The notes under the pieces: generated by a model
What the model was told of the DNA's origin: nothing
Database searches by the model: none
What the model saw: only the letters and a program-made list of their open reading frames with translations
Shown: positions 11,658 to 24,093 of the stretch, piece by piece
How the letters are laid out: each line of letters begins with the position of its first letter
Position numbering within the stretch: position 1 is the first letter of the stretch
Position numbers and translations under genes: made by a program
Assembly (NCBI RefSeq): GCF_010183535.1
Contig: NC_071328.1
Span: 10,726,001-10,790,000, forward strand
Source of the DNA: Caenorhabditis remanei
Taxonomy: Eukaryota > Nematoda > Chromadorea > Rhabditida > Rhabditidae
DNA: 64,000 nucleotides
Direction: 5' to 3'

Positions 11658-13893
11658 AGGAAAAAAGTATTTCAGATTATGAAGTTATCCATACCTTTGT
11701 TTTCTTTCTGGTTTTTATAACATTCCATTTATGTGATCGATTAATGAAGTTTCTGGTAGCGTGTTAGAATCTTTCAATCTAATTTTTCAGATGTGAAATC
11801 GAACTCCAAGAAGACAAAGAGATTAACTTTTAACAACAAAGGGATGTAGTGTACAAATAGCTAGTTTGACGGATTGGGTGTAGACACGAAGTCTGTTCCA
11901 CGTGTACTGCAGAGTTGCATGGAAGTGAAAATTTCTTATCCGGAAGTCGGAAGTCGGAAGTGAATTTTCTTATCCGGAAGTCGGAAGTCGGTAGTGAATT
12001 TCCTTAACCGGAAGTCGGAAGTCGGAAGTCGGAAGTGAAAAAAACGCCCGGAAGTCGGAATTAGATTTTTTCACAAATATTCAAAAACTCAAAGAGAAAA
12101 TATCATAAAATTGGCGGAAATCAGTAGAAAATTAGTTTTTGGCTGAAGAAAAGCCAATTTTCTCTCCTTTTAGACCATTTTTTCAAGTATTTCTGCGAAA
12201 TATACTTTTCGGAAATTCCACAGTTATGGAATGACGGAAGTCGGAAGTAAAATTCCTTATCCGGAAGTCGGAAGTGATTTTTCTTATCCGGAAGTCGGAA
12301 GTGAAAAAATGCCCGGAAGTCGGAAGTCGGAAGTCGGAATTCCATGCAACTCTGGTGTACTGTACATTCCCATATTCCAAACGTGTTTTTTGTCCCGAAT
12401 TGCAAACTTTTTCAGGTCGAAATAAAATTTCCTATTCAATCATGTATTCCATATTCCCAGAGTGTCGACGTTTACACACTTAATCCATCCATATTCAAAT
12501 TCTTGTCACTCCGTATCTCCTCTGAAACTACCTATCTTCGAAAATAGAAGGATCCTATACTTATGAGCTCCTGTGTATGTATATCTTGATCGTTGATAGT
12601 TCAATAAAAAACAGAGTTATTTAGAGAATCACTTTTATCTTCTTTCCATTTTTACCTAAAACTTCAACTCTATTGAATTCTGAGAACTTTGAGAGGACTA
12701 CTGTCGTGATAATTAGAGGGACGGTGAGCCCATTTCACTTTTAGAGGAACAAAAGGGAGGAGATCAACAACAACTACTACTACACGATAGATCCATAGGT
12801 ACCAGTAGTTGAATCGTCATCCATCGAATCTGCTGGTCGCTGGCGGTGAAGAACATCCTCCGAACCACGGCGCCTCATTCTCGGTAGACAGTCGAACGCA
12901 GAAACCAGGGAGTGATTGAGAGACGACGACTTACGACGGCTTCCTCTTCTTTATATGCACAGAATGTAGAGTATCGTAAGGTCATCAGCTTGGTTTCAGG
13001 GCACGTCCAGAATAGTTGGTATCAGAGTGTAAGGTCACGGGACACGTGTCTTGCAGTTGTTGAGGCTCATTTTATTCATTTCTTATTCAGATTGTAGTGA
13101 ATCTGCTGTGAGACTAACGGCTCAGGAGTTACAACTCAAGTTGCGAGTTAATAACTTAATAATTCCGCAACAACTACTGTATCTACAAAAATCTTTCCAA
13201 TCACAAACAAAAACTTCAAAATTTCTTTCTGTTTTCCAATTGATCACTGTTATTCTGCTCCACCAGAATTACGTGCGTTTCCTTCTTTCTTTCTTCCAGT
13301 TTATCATCTTTGCACCATTTCCTTCTTTCTCCTCCTTCCGTTTTCTTCTTTTTCCCTCTCTCAACTACCCCCATCTGTTGCTTCTTTTCTCAAATATCCG
13401 TTGACCATATGGGTCGTTGAACATTTTCTTTTCAATCCTTTCTCTCACTCTTCTTCATAGTAATAATACGGTCCTCTCGCTGTTTGGTGGCGACTGGACA
13501 AACAGAGAAACGCCCGCTAGCAGCGCCTATTTCATCTCTTTTCCATCTCTTTCTCTCCGCGAGAAATGAAGAATATCGATTGATGAGAGTACTTAAAAAG
13601 TGGAGACACAGACATGTGCATCGCGTGTTAAGATACACTGTGAAGACGTGAGAGATGCTTCTCTGACAACATCTCGTTTCGTGTTTTTTCCCATCTATAA
13701 ATTTCTCTAATTCTCTTTTTCCTTCTTTCTAACATCTACATAATTAATTGATTTACTGGATCCATTGCAAGTTTGTATTTAAATTTTAATTAAATTTAAA
13801 TATATTCAATTGACTATAATTTGTTTTCGACTCATTCCTTCTCCATCTTTTTCTTTCTTTTTGTAACGTTCTACTCCTTTTTCAGAGTAAGAA
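11658..13893. other. Intergenic DNA between the cyclo-ligase gene and aha-1
   Basis: No protein gene is seen. The stretch contains the 3' UTR of the cyclo-ligase, an inverted-repeat element (11904-12360), an AATAAA near 12603, a moderately GC-rich patch (12840-13110) and pyrimidine-rich DNA. A TTTTTCAG acceptor ends at 13885, eight bases before the aha-1 ATG. Non-coding aha-1 5' exons and promoter elements probably lie here but cannot be delimited. Confidence 0.55.
11904..12360. mobile_element. Small inverted-repeat element with internal GGAAGTC arrays
   Basis: The ends are near-perfect 20-bp inverted repeats (11904-11923 and 12341-12360; 18 of 20 pair). Inside, CCGGAAGTCGGAAGT units recur in direct orientation in two clusters, about 11939-12060 and 12232-12340, each unit often introduced by TTATCCGG. 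The middle (12060-12230) is unique AT-rich sequence. There is no transposase. This is the architecture of a non-autonomous DNA transposon (MITE) carrying satellite-like arrays. Confidence 0.75.
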
Positions 13894-16120
13894 ATGGCTC
13901 AAGACGTATTCATGGACCCGTGGCAATCAGCAAAGTAAGTTTCTTGTTAGATTAAAAATATTAGTATTGCGTGACAAAATCTATTATATATTGCCATAAT
14001 AATTGGGTATTTTCCAGTTTTTGGTTCAAGAAACTACTTGATTACGTGTCACATTCTATAGGAATAGTTTGAAAGATTTCTAGACTTTATGTTTTCAGCC
14101 TTTTCTTTGTAATAAAATGAATTCTGAACGAGCTTGATTTGGGTTACTGTACTATTTCGGAATATTTATTTGGTGTTTCATTTGAATTTGGAGATTATTT
14201 GGAGATTTAATAGAAAACAATTTAGAACTTCATTTTTTATATTTTTCTATAATGCCTTTTCACACAGTCATTATTGAAATTAAGAACCTTGATTTTTCTC
14301 CGTATTTGTTACCACTCCGACGGACTGAAATTGCTTATTATAAATGACAAAAAGTTATCCTCTAAATAAGTTTAAACCTAGGTCTGTGCACCAAAAATTC
14401 TAGGCATGAGGTAGTCCTTTTCACAGTGGCACACTACCCCACTTCCCACTAAAAATTCCAAAAATCTGATACTAGAAATATTGAAGTTACAACTTTTAGC
14501 TTCGCGATGGAAGACGATGATATGGGAATGCCTTCCGGAAAGTACGCTCGAATGGAAGATGATATGGGAGAGAATAAAGAACGATTCGCAAGGGAAAACC
14601 ATTCAGAGGTAAGTCAGACAGACTACAGTAATCCACTGTTGTTGTGTTAAGTGGTCATTGAAAGAAGTTCAAAAATTCCAATACTTTCAACAAAAACATA
14701 ATTTGTTTTATTTCCAGATCGAAAGACGTCGTCGTAACAAAATGACTCATTATATAAATGAATTGGCTGAAATGGTTCCCCAATGCGCTTCTCTTGGCCG
14801 TAAACCGGATAAATTAACAATTCTTCGAATGGCCGTATCCCATATGAAGGGAATTCGTGGACATTCTGCACAAGATGAAACTTCTTATAAACCATCATTT
14901 CTCACTGATCAAGAATTGAAACATTTGATTCTGGAAGCAGCGAACGGATTTTTGTTTGTAGTTTGTTGTCAAACTGGAAAAGTTCTTTATGTTGCTGACT
15001 CGATTACTCCGGTTTTGAATTTGAAACAGGTAAAATATCAAAATATCATAAAATAATTAAATTTCTTGAAATACTGGTTCTTTTCAGGAAGACTGGCTTC
15101 AAAGAAATTTAAATGAGTTGATTCATCCAGATGATCAAGATAAAATTCGAGATCAGTTGTGTGGAAGTGAAGTTTCCGTAAATAAAGTGCTCGATTTGAA
15201 GACTGGTTAGTCGATTACGCTCCGATTAGTTTACGTTTTCATTTTCAGGATCCGTAAAACGCGAAGGAGCATCAACTCGTGTTCACATGTCATGTCGACG
15301 TGGATTCATCTGTAGAATGCGTGTCGGAGCTCTCGAGCCACTTCATCGTCTTCGAAACCGTCGGCCTCTCTTTCAACATGCTGGACAGAATTATGTTGTG
15401 ATGCATTGCACTGGTTATATTAAAAATGCCCCACCTCAGGGAATCAATGCACCGGCTTCTTCTTGTTTAGTTGCAATTGCGAGGCTACAGGTTAGATTTT
15501 TAATTTCTTATAAAAATTAATTATAAATATATTTTCAGGTTGCATCAATGCCTGTTTGTGCTGACCCAACTTCAACTAATCAGTTCTCTGTACGAGTGGC
15601 CGAAGATGGAAAAATGACTTTTATTGATTCAAGAGTTAGTGATTTGATTGGTCTGAGCAGTGATCAGTTGATTGGAAGGTATTGGTGGAATCTGGCACAT
15701 CCGGCCGACGAAAAGACTCTGCAGGATGGTTTTATAGCTCTGTTGAGGTGAGTTTCCTACTCGAAAACTACATGTTTTTAATGTTTTTAATTCAGTGATC
15801 AACCAATGCGCCTCAATATCAGAGTTCGTACAAGTACAGATTACACTCCATGTACCGTATCTGCATACAAGTTTATGAATCCATACTCTGAACAATTCGA
15901 ATATGTTGTTGCCACTCATCAGATAGCGCCACAAGAAGATATTAATAATTGGGTCACTGGATCAGCTACAAATCAACCACAGGCCACTGGATTCGGTGAA
16001 CTTGGTGCTCCAGTCGCCGCCGGTGACTATGGACAATCGAGTAGTGGATGGAGACCCGAAGCACAAGTGCCTCCTCCTGCACAGTGGCAATGGGATCCAA
16101 TGAATGGATACAATCAATGA
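13894..16120 (+). CDS. aha-1: AHA-1, ARNT-class bHLH-PAS transcription factor
   Basis: Exons: 13894-13934, 14500-14608, 14718-15029, 15088-15205, 15249-15490, 15539-15747 and 15796-16120; phases agree, 451 aa. The basic helix-loop-helix begins near aa 45 ([20 protein letters not shown]). PAS-A spans roughly aa 120-230 and PAS-B roughly aa 270-380 ([15 protein letters not shown]). The tail ends in [12 protein letters not shown]. As the common partner subunit, the protein pairs with AHR-1, HIF-1 and other bHLH-PAS proteins in the nucleus and binds ACGTG or CACGTG-type sites. The first coding exon is only 41 nt, followed by a 565-nt intron. An acceptor at 13885 just before the ATG suggests SL1 trans-splicing. 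Confidence 0.97.
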
Positions 16121-16348
16121 TATCTTCGATTTATATAATTCTGAATTTATTCAAGATTCCAAAGATTCTCACTCAGTCTACTTCCATTCATTTGTCACTA
16201 TCCATTATCCAGTATTTTTTTAAATTTTGGACCAACGAGTTCATTGACTCTTATCAAAATGTTGTACACTATATTTTATTTCTAATATATCAAAAAACTT
16301 GGAAAAAAACAACGAACAAAATCAAACAACTAGAACAAACATTTGAAA

Positions 16349-17090
16349 TTATTTCGGTTGGTTCTGCAGAATATATTCTGTAGCAGAAGTTGCTGTCGAT
16401 TTGTGCTCAGAGAACTGTTTTGCTGGCAGACTTTCCGTGTTCATGGCTGTTGGTAGCCATGTGATCGGTGTCCATTGACCTTGAACCGAAGGACAGAGGG
16501 CGCTCTGACGGCTCTCCAGTTTCACAACGGGCTCACCACTTCGTGAGAACAGTAAATGAAAGTCTTTGCTGACTTCTGTCTCTGTCATGTTTTTAGCATT
16601 AATCTGTAGAGTTCGTCCGTTTCCATATTCAGCACGAATTGATGGGTTCGAGTTACGAACAGGTTGAGCGTAGATCACAACTGATGGGTTTTTCCGACCT
16701 GCAATTTATGTTCTAGTTGAAAATAGTTTTTCCATTAGATGGTAAATAAGATGAGGGGTCACAGGTGTAACAGAAAAATACTATAAGTTTGCTGCCACGC
16801 GAAGAATCGCAATCATAGCTTCTATAACTGAATAGTCCCAATATAGTTTGTTTCAAATAAAAAAGCTTACCGATCTCCACAATTTGATTTTCGATGAAAT
16901 TTCGAACTCCGACACTCGATTCACTCTGTTTACAAAATCTGACAGTGATACGATGAAGCTGATTCGTGTACCGAGAGATTCCATTATATGCAGGAATTTT
17001 CAGAAAGTCCGAAAAACGCCATCCGAAGTTGAGAGCCTTGGCGGCAGTGTAAATTGGTTTGAGACGATCGACGCGAGGAACAGAAGGCAT
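16349..17090 (-). CDS. Mitochondrial large-subunit ribosomal protein mL43
   Basis: Two exons on the minus strand, 16871-17090 then 16349-16698, give 189 aa. The protein has the L51/S25/CI-B8 thioredoxin-like fold sequence of MRPL43. It shows RYTNQLHRITVRFCK, a conserved RKNPSVVIYAQP strand (human: RRNPGVVIYV), and CPSVQGQWTPIT, matching the human NPSIQGQWHPFT. It should act in the mitochondrial 39S/54S subunit. TATAG lies directly before the ATG and could be a trans-splice acceptor. The gene is convergent with aha-1 (228 bases between stops) and divergent from lid-1. Worm nomenclature for this gene is uncertain, so no symbol is given. Confidence 0.85.
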
Positions 17091-17502
17091 CTATAACAAT
17101 TTTCCATAATGATAATTTTTTTAATTCTGGAGAGATGTTTTTGAAATGAAAGAATACTACTTCAAAAATATATTCATCGTTAGATTGAGATACAATTTGA
17201 TCGTACATAGTTTATGGAAAAAAATAAACAAAGCCGAATCAGGTTTTAAAGAGAGTTGACATCATCAATTTGATGCACTAAATTATAGACAGACTAAAAA
17301 TAACGTGACTGATTCAAGAAAAACATCCGCAAAACGACGTGAAAATTTAGCAGAAAAATCTGAAGCGCAGTCAACACAGTGGTAAACCTAGGCCACACGG
17401 CCGTGTAGTCCACGTGGACTGTCACCTATTTTTCTCGAGATATTCTCATGACTCTTTGTACTTTGTACTGCTACATTATAGACTACTAAACCCTACTTTC
17501 AG
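17091..17502. promoter_or_regulatory. Divergent intergenic region, mL43 / lid-1
   Basis: This 412-base stretch lies between two divergent starts. It contains two perfect 12-bp palindromes one base apart: ACACGGCCGTGT at 17395-17406 and GTCCACGTGGAC at 17408-17419. The second includes a CACGTG E-box. The lid-1 ATG follows TACTTTCAG directly (17494-17502). Promoter function is inferred from position. Confidence 0.55.
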
Positions 17503-18822
17503 ATGACTGTTGCTTCCACTAAAGCAGCTCTTTCAACAATGTATGTTTAGTTCATATTTCTCTCCAGCTATCATTGTATTTTCAGAGCAAATTGGATGAG
17601 CTTCACGGACGAAACACTGGAAAAACTAAAACGTGTCGAATCTCGACTGTTGGAGTCTTGCGATGTTCAATATGAATCAAAATACGTTCCGGTGCGATTC
17701 ACTTCCAAGAAACATTTTTAAACTTAAGTTTTTAGGTACGATTTAAAAAAGGAGACGTATATACTCTCACCGTAAAACCCAGAGAAGGTGAAAATCCGAA
17801 TGGCGAGGCAATCGTTTTGATACCAGGACTTGGAGCCGGTGTGGCAATGTTTGCTGCCAATTTCAATAAATGTAACAAAAATCACTCAGTTCACTCATTT
17901 GATCCATTAGGATTTGGAAGGTCGTCTCGGCCAAAATTCAGCGACGACAATGCGATATCCGAGTTGGAGATGGTGGAGGCTATGGAAGATTGGCGGAAAT
18001 TCATGGGTATAGAAAAAATGTATCTTGTTGGACATGCTTTTGGTGGATATCTGGCCAGTGCCTACGCCCTTGAACATCCTTCCAGAGTTGCTCATCTTGT
18101 CTTAGTGGATCCGTGGGGGTTCGCAGAAAAAGTTGATGCGAATGAAAAATTGGTAAGAAATATTATCTTTGAACAATGATGCTACTCATTTATTGGGGCG
18201 ACTACAGATCAAACCTTATGCATGGATGTCATTTCTCGGTGGTGTCGCAGGATATTTCAATCCTTTCTCGCCCATGAGATGGATGGGACCTTACGGTAGT
18301 AAATGAACGTGGGAACAGAAACAATTGTTTTTTTTCAGCTCCAGCAATAGTTCAAAAACTACGCCCGGACTTGGTCATTCGATTTCCAGGCCTTCGTGAT
18401 AATGACATCTACAAGTACGTCTACTACCTGAATCTTCCAAATCCCACTGGAGAAACTGCATTTATGAACATGACTTTGCCTGTTGGATGGGCCAAGCGAC
18501 CAATGATTAGAAGGTTCTACTCTATTAAAGCTAGAAAAAACAACTACAATTCTTGTCTTTCAGGTTTAATGGAATTGACAAAAACGTGGGTGTCACGTTT
18601 ATCTACGGCAGCAAAAGTTGGATTGATCCCGGACCAGCTATTGATATTCAATCGACTCGAGAAGGAGCTTATGTTGATATCAAAATTATCAGAGGAGCTG
18701 GTACACATGTATACGCTGATGATCCGGCAGCGTTTAACAAGATTGTTGGGGATATCGTTGAAGGTCGTTTAGCTGCACCTTCTAATGACTTTGAACTTGA
18801 AGAATGTTTCCATTCTGACTAG
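17503..18822 (+). CDS. lid-1: LID-1, ABHD5/CGI-58-like lipid-droplet lipase co-activator
   Basis: Exons: 17503-17540, 17586-17691, 17736-18152, 18208-18295, 18339-18513 and 18564-18822; phases agree, 360 aa. The alpha/beta-hydrolase fold shows the oxyanion segment [12 protein letters not shown] and the strand-nucleophile elbow [11 protein letters not shown]. The catalytic serine of GxSxG is replaced by alanine, as expected for a non-lipolytic ABHD5-type co-activator (vertebrates have asparagine there). An HxxxxD motif (HVYADD) lies near the C-terminus. In worms the orthologue works with the ATGL-1 triglyceride lipase on lipid droplets. The ATG immediately follows a TTTCAG acceptor, giving a near-zero 5' UTR after trans-splicing. 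Confidence 0.93.
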
Positions 18823-19085
18823 TTTCAAGCAGTTTTCAAAGTAGTAGTTAATTCTGGGTATATTCACAGATTGCCTTTTTCAATTTACAAAAATATCGAG
18901 CTGTTGCCAAAAATTATCTCACTGGTTTACCTTTTAAACTCAGTTCCATATTGTAATCTTTATATTCGTGTACATATTTGGAAAATTTACTATAATAAAC
19001 CTTCATTCAATCAGCAAATCAAAAACTCTTTCATTCATCATTATTTCTATAGAAAGTCTGCCCGGTCTCTTGTTCTAAATGTCAC

Positions 19086-20256
<1,171 letters not shown>

Positions 20257-20734
20257 TGCTGCGATAAAACTCGTCGACAATAAGGCTAGTTATCGAAAAA
20301 GACGGGAATAATTGAAAAACTAACGACAATGCGTTGATGCTATCATGACGTGTATTTTTTTTAGGACGACGATCACGCAAATTCCCTTTTTAAAGTTTAA
20401 TTTTGAACAAATAATGTCTTACTCCTGTATATTGGGCAAAAATTTTGTCAACAACTGTTAATTTAGAGAAATTGTTTTTGAACAACCGCCATTGTCATTT
20501 AAAGGCGCGTACTCTCCTCTCGCGGTGCGGGTCTCGTCACGATCATGCTATCGGCGAAGTTTTTTCGTATTTTTTTTTCAATTTGGAAACTAGTTTCAAG
20601 CTTCTCAAGCAAAAATTTAAATTTCCTAGCAAAATATGTAGCTAATCGTACTCATTATGTTTTGTATAAATTTTTAAATCGCAGATCATTAGAAAATGTG
20701 TATAAAAATGGTTTCAGGGTACCCCTTGAGCGTG
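20257..20734. promoter_or_regulatory. Divergent intergenic region, kinase / dao-5
   Basis: Mostly AT-rich. A GC-rich remnant at about 20502-20546 (AAAGGCGCGTAC then CGCGGTGCGGGTCTCG) looks like a fragment of a dispersed Caenorhabditis repeat. A GTTTCAG acceptor ends at 20717, 17 bases before the dao-5 ATG, and probably accepts a spliced leader. Confidence 0.5.
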
Positions 20735-23700
20735 ATGAGCTCCGAACTGTACGCCAATGCTGTGCTCTACAGTGAAATTTCACAACGAAATCCAGAGTTG
20801 GTGCCGAAAATGTTCAATGAGGCCGCTAGAAAGAAATTAGACGCTTTCGTAAGTTTTAAATAATTCAAAATTGTTTGTATTTTAATAATGTTTGCAGCTG
20901 AAAGATCACGAAGCACCAAAACTGAAAGATATTGTATCCGACAATGTATTCCAAAAAAGAAAGCGTACTGCCTCTACGTCCGGAAATGAGCCTCCTTCGA
21001 AAAAAGTTGCGGCCAAAGAGTCATCTAGCTCCGATTCGTCCGACGATGGTGCTGTTAAGGTATTTCTGAAAATGTCATCAGTTTATGTTTCAATCACGGT
21101 AAATATTCAGAAAAATGGTGTTCAAAAACCTGCCATCGTAGCTGCGAAAAAAGCTGCCACTCCAGCCCAGAAGAAAGCGTCTAGCAGCAGTGATTCTGAT
21201 AGTGATGTTCCAGCTAAAAAGCTGACCCCAGCCAAAAAGCCGGCTCAAACTCCAGCTCAGAAAAAAGCAGCATCAAGCTCGGATAGTGATAGTGAAGACG
21301 AAGCTCCAAAAAAGACGCCAGCTGCTACTCCGAAAGTTTCTCAAAAGAAGGCTGATTCGTCCAGCTCGGATTCATCTGATGATGACAAGAAAAAACCAGC
21401 ATTAAAGAAGGCTGTGACTCCAGCAACCCCAGCCACTCCAAAAGTCGCTGCTGCTAAGAAGGCTGAATCCTCATCCGACGACTCCTCAGACGATGAGAAA
21501 AAAACTGTTTCGAAGCCCACACCAGTCAAGACCACTCCAAAAGTCGCTGCTGCTAAGAAGGCTGAATCCTCATCCGACGACTCCTCAGACGATGAGAAAA
21601 AAACTGTTTCGAAGCCCACACCAGTGAAGGCCACTCCAAAAGTCGCTGCTGCTAAGAAGGCTGAATCCTCATCCGACGACTCCTCAGACGATGAGAAAAA
21701 AACTGTTTCGAAGCCCACACCAGTCAAGACCACTCCAAAAGTCGCTGCTGCTAAGAAGGCTGAATCCTCATCTGACGACTCCTCAGACGATGAGAAGAAA
21801 ACAGTTTCGAAGCCAACACCAGTCAAGACAACTCCAAAAGTAGCTCCTAAGAAGAAGGAATCATCGTCCGACGACTCCTCGGACGATGAGAAAAAAACGG
21901 TTTCGAAGCCAACACCAGTCAAGACCACTCCAAAAGTTGCTGCTAAGAAGGCTGAATCCTCATCTGACGATTCCTCGGACGATGAAAAGAAAACCGTTTC
22001 GAAGCCTACACCAGTCAAGACCACTCCAAAAGTTGCTGCTAAGAAGGCTGAATCCTCATCTGACGATTCCTCGGACGATGAAAAGAAAACCGTTTCGAAG
22101 CCTACACCAGTCAAGACCACTCCAAAAGTAGCTGCTAAGAAGGCTGAATCCTCATCCGACGATTCCTCGGACGATGAAAAGAAAACCGTTTCGAAGCCCA
22201 CACCAGTCAAGACCACTCCAAAAGTTGCTGCTAAGAAGGCTGAATCGTCATCCGACGATTCCTCGGATGATGAGAAGAAAACCGTGTCGAAGCCTTCACC
22301 AGTCAAGACCACACCAAAAGTTGCTGCCAAGAAGTCTGAATCCTCATCCGACGATTCCTCGGACGATGAGAAGAAAACCGTGTCGAAGTCTACACCAGTC
22401 AAGACCACTCCAAAAGTTTCTGCCAAGAAGGCTGAATCCTCATCCGACGACTCTTCTGATGAAGAAAAGAAGCCAGCTGTCAAAAAGCCTGCGACTCCAG
22501 CTACCACCAAGGCTTCGGCTCCAACCACTAAAAAGCCGGTATCGTCATCGGACTCATCCGACGATGAAGCTCCAGCTAAGAAAACAGCTACTCCAGCAAA
22601 AAAGGTTGCAACTCCGACTAAAGTTGTCTCAAAAAAAGGTTCATCTTCTGATTCTTCTGATGACGAGGTCCCAGCTAAGAAACTTACACCAGCAACCAAA
22701 GTAGGAACACCAAAACCAGTTGTAAAGAAGCAAGATACTAGTGATTCGGACAGCGACAGTGATGATTCAGATGACGGAAAATCGAAGAAGTCATGTTTTA
22801 CTAAGGTTGGTATTGCTCTGATAAAATAAACACGTTTAATCTTCAACTTCAGGCTACTCCTATCTCTGCTAAACCAGCTGCCAAAAAGGTAGCCTCTTCG
22901 GATTCATCAGACTCGGATAGTGCAAAAAAGCCTGTCGCAAAAACTCCAGCAAAAGCGACACCGGGAAAAATCGCTGAAAAGAAGGCCGCTTCTTCTTCCG
23001 ACTCATCAGATGATGAAGAAAAGAAGGCTCCAGCCAAAGCTACCTCGAAAGCTACTCCGAAGTCTGTTGTGAAAAAGCCTACATCTTCTTCGGATGATTC
23101 TTCAGATGACGAGCCAGTTAAGAAAACTCCTGCCAAGACTTCTGGAACACCAAAAGTAGTCGCTAAGAAGGCAAATAAGGAATCCAGCTCTGACGAATCT
23201 TCAGACGATGAGAAGAAGCCAGTTACTAAACCGATTGCAAAGATGACTCCTAAATTAACTGCGAAAAAAGCGGATTCTTCATCTGATGACTCATCTGATG
23301 ACGATAAAAAGGCCAAGAAACCGGCTAGTACTCCTGCCAAAGCTACCGCGAAAGCTCTGAAGAAGGAGGCTTCTGATTCTTCAGATGACGATGAAGACCT
23401 TCCAAAACCTTCGAAGGGTGTCACACCAAGACTGAAGCGTGAAGACTCTGAGGATTCCGCAGAAACTGAAGAAAGTTCGTCAAGAACACCAGCTTTGAAA
23501 GCGAAACCATTAGCAACCTCCACCGAAAAACCTGCATATGAATCACGAAAAAGGAAGTCGTCGCCATTTCGTCGCGTTCAAATGACCAAGGATAGCGTTG
23601 CTGAAAAATTCCGGAACAATCAGCATGATGCGGTAAAAGTGTATTTTCCAAAGTTTGTAATTGAAAATAGTATTTTAGAATTTCGATCAATGGGGTCATC

Positions 23701-23834
23701 GCGCCAATGAGAGTCTTTCTAAAGTTCAAGGAAAGTCCTTCCGCCACGAGAAGACCAAGAAGAAGAAGGGAAGCTACGGAGGTGGTCCAATCAACCAATC
23801 AATCAATTCTATCAAGTTCTCTGATTCGGAATAA
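20735..23834 (+). CDS. dao-5: DAO-5, Nopp140/NOLC1-like nucleolar phosphoprotein
   Basis: Exons: 20735-20848, 20898-21059, 21111-22805, 22853-23632 and 23679-23834 give 968 aa. The N-terminus ([12 protein letters not shown]...) is LisH-like. It is followed by many alternating Lys/Pro/Ala-rich and acidic Ser/Asp/Glu blocks ([10 protein letters not shown]), ideal CK2 targets. The C-terminus is the conserved SRP40/Nopp140 domain ([15 protein letters not shown], then [45 protein letters not shown]). Nopp140 proteins chaperone snoRNPs and support rRNA transcription in the nucleolus. About eleven copies of a 96-99 bp unit lie in exon 3. The 51-nt intron at 21060-21110 is stop-free and in frame. nola-3, a snoRNP component, lies 7 kb away. 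Confidence 0.95.
21437..22475 (+). repeat. Coding tandem repeat in dao-5, 96-99 bp units
   Basis: About eleven consecutive units encode (T)TPKVAA(A)[25 protein letters not shown]. The first four are 99 bp (AAAKK) and nearly identical at nucleotide level, including silent sites. Later ones are 96 bp (AAKK) and have diverged more. The last unit decays into [10 protein letters not shown]. The homogeneity implies recent unequal exchange or gene conversion. Confidence 0.93.
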
Positions 23835-24093
23835 ATAAAACTGAGGTTCACTATCTTTAATTTGTTCTCATTGTTCTTTTCTTTTTTATCACCGTTGTCT
23901 GTTGTATCCCCTTTTCTATTTCCCTTCATAAACAAGCTGAAACCCTTGTATACTTTTGTTGTCACCCATCTCCTTAATTACTGTTTTGTTAAGTTTTGTT
24001 ATGAACTTGCGCTGTCCCACAAAGAAATATTTGTTAAACACGACCTTTATTTATACTGATTAGAAATAATGGAATAAATCATGGTTTTGTGAA

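Noticed and set aside
12121..12425. Overlapping open frames with repeated DFRLPD or GSRKSE residues
   Set aside because: These are translations of the GGAAGTC repeats inside the inverted-repeat element, not proteins.
21341..22846. A 501-codon open frame on the minus strand opposite dao-5
   Set aside because: It mirrors the 96-99 bp coding repeats of dao-5. The repeats keep the antisense frame open by chance, and its sequence ([20 protein letters not shown]) has no start context or splice structure of its own.
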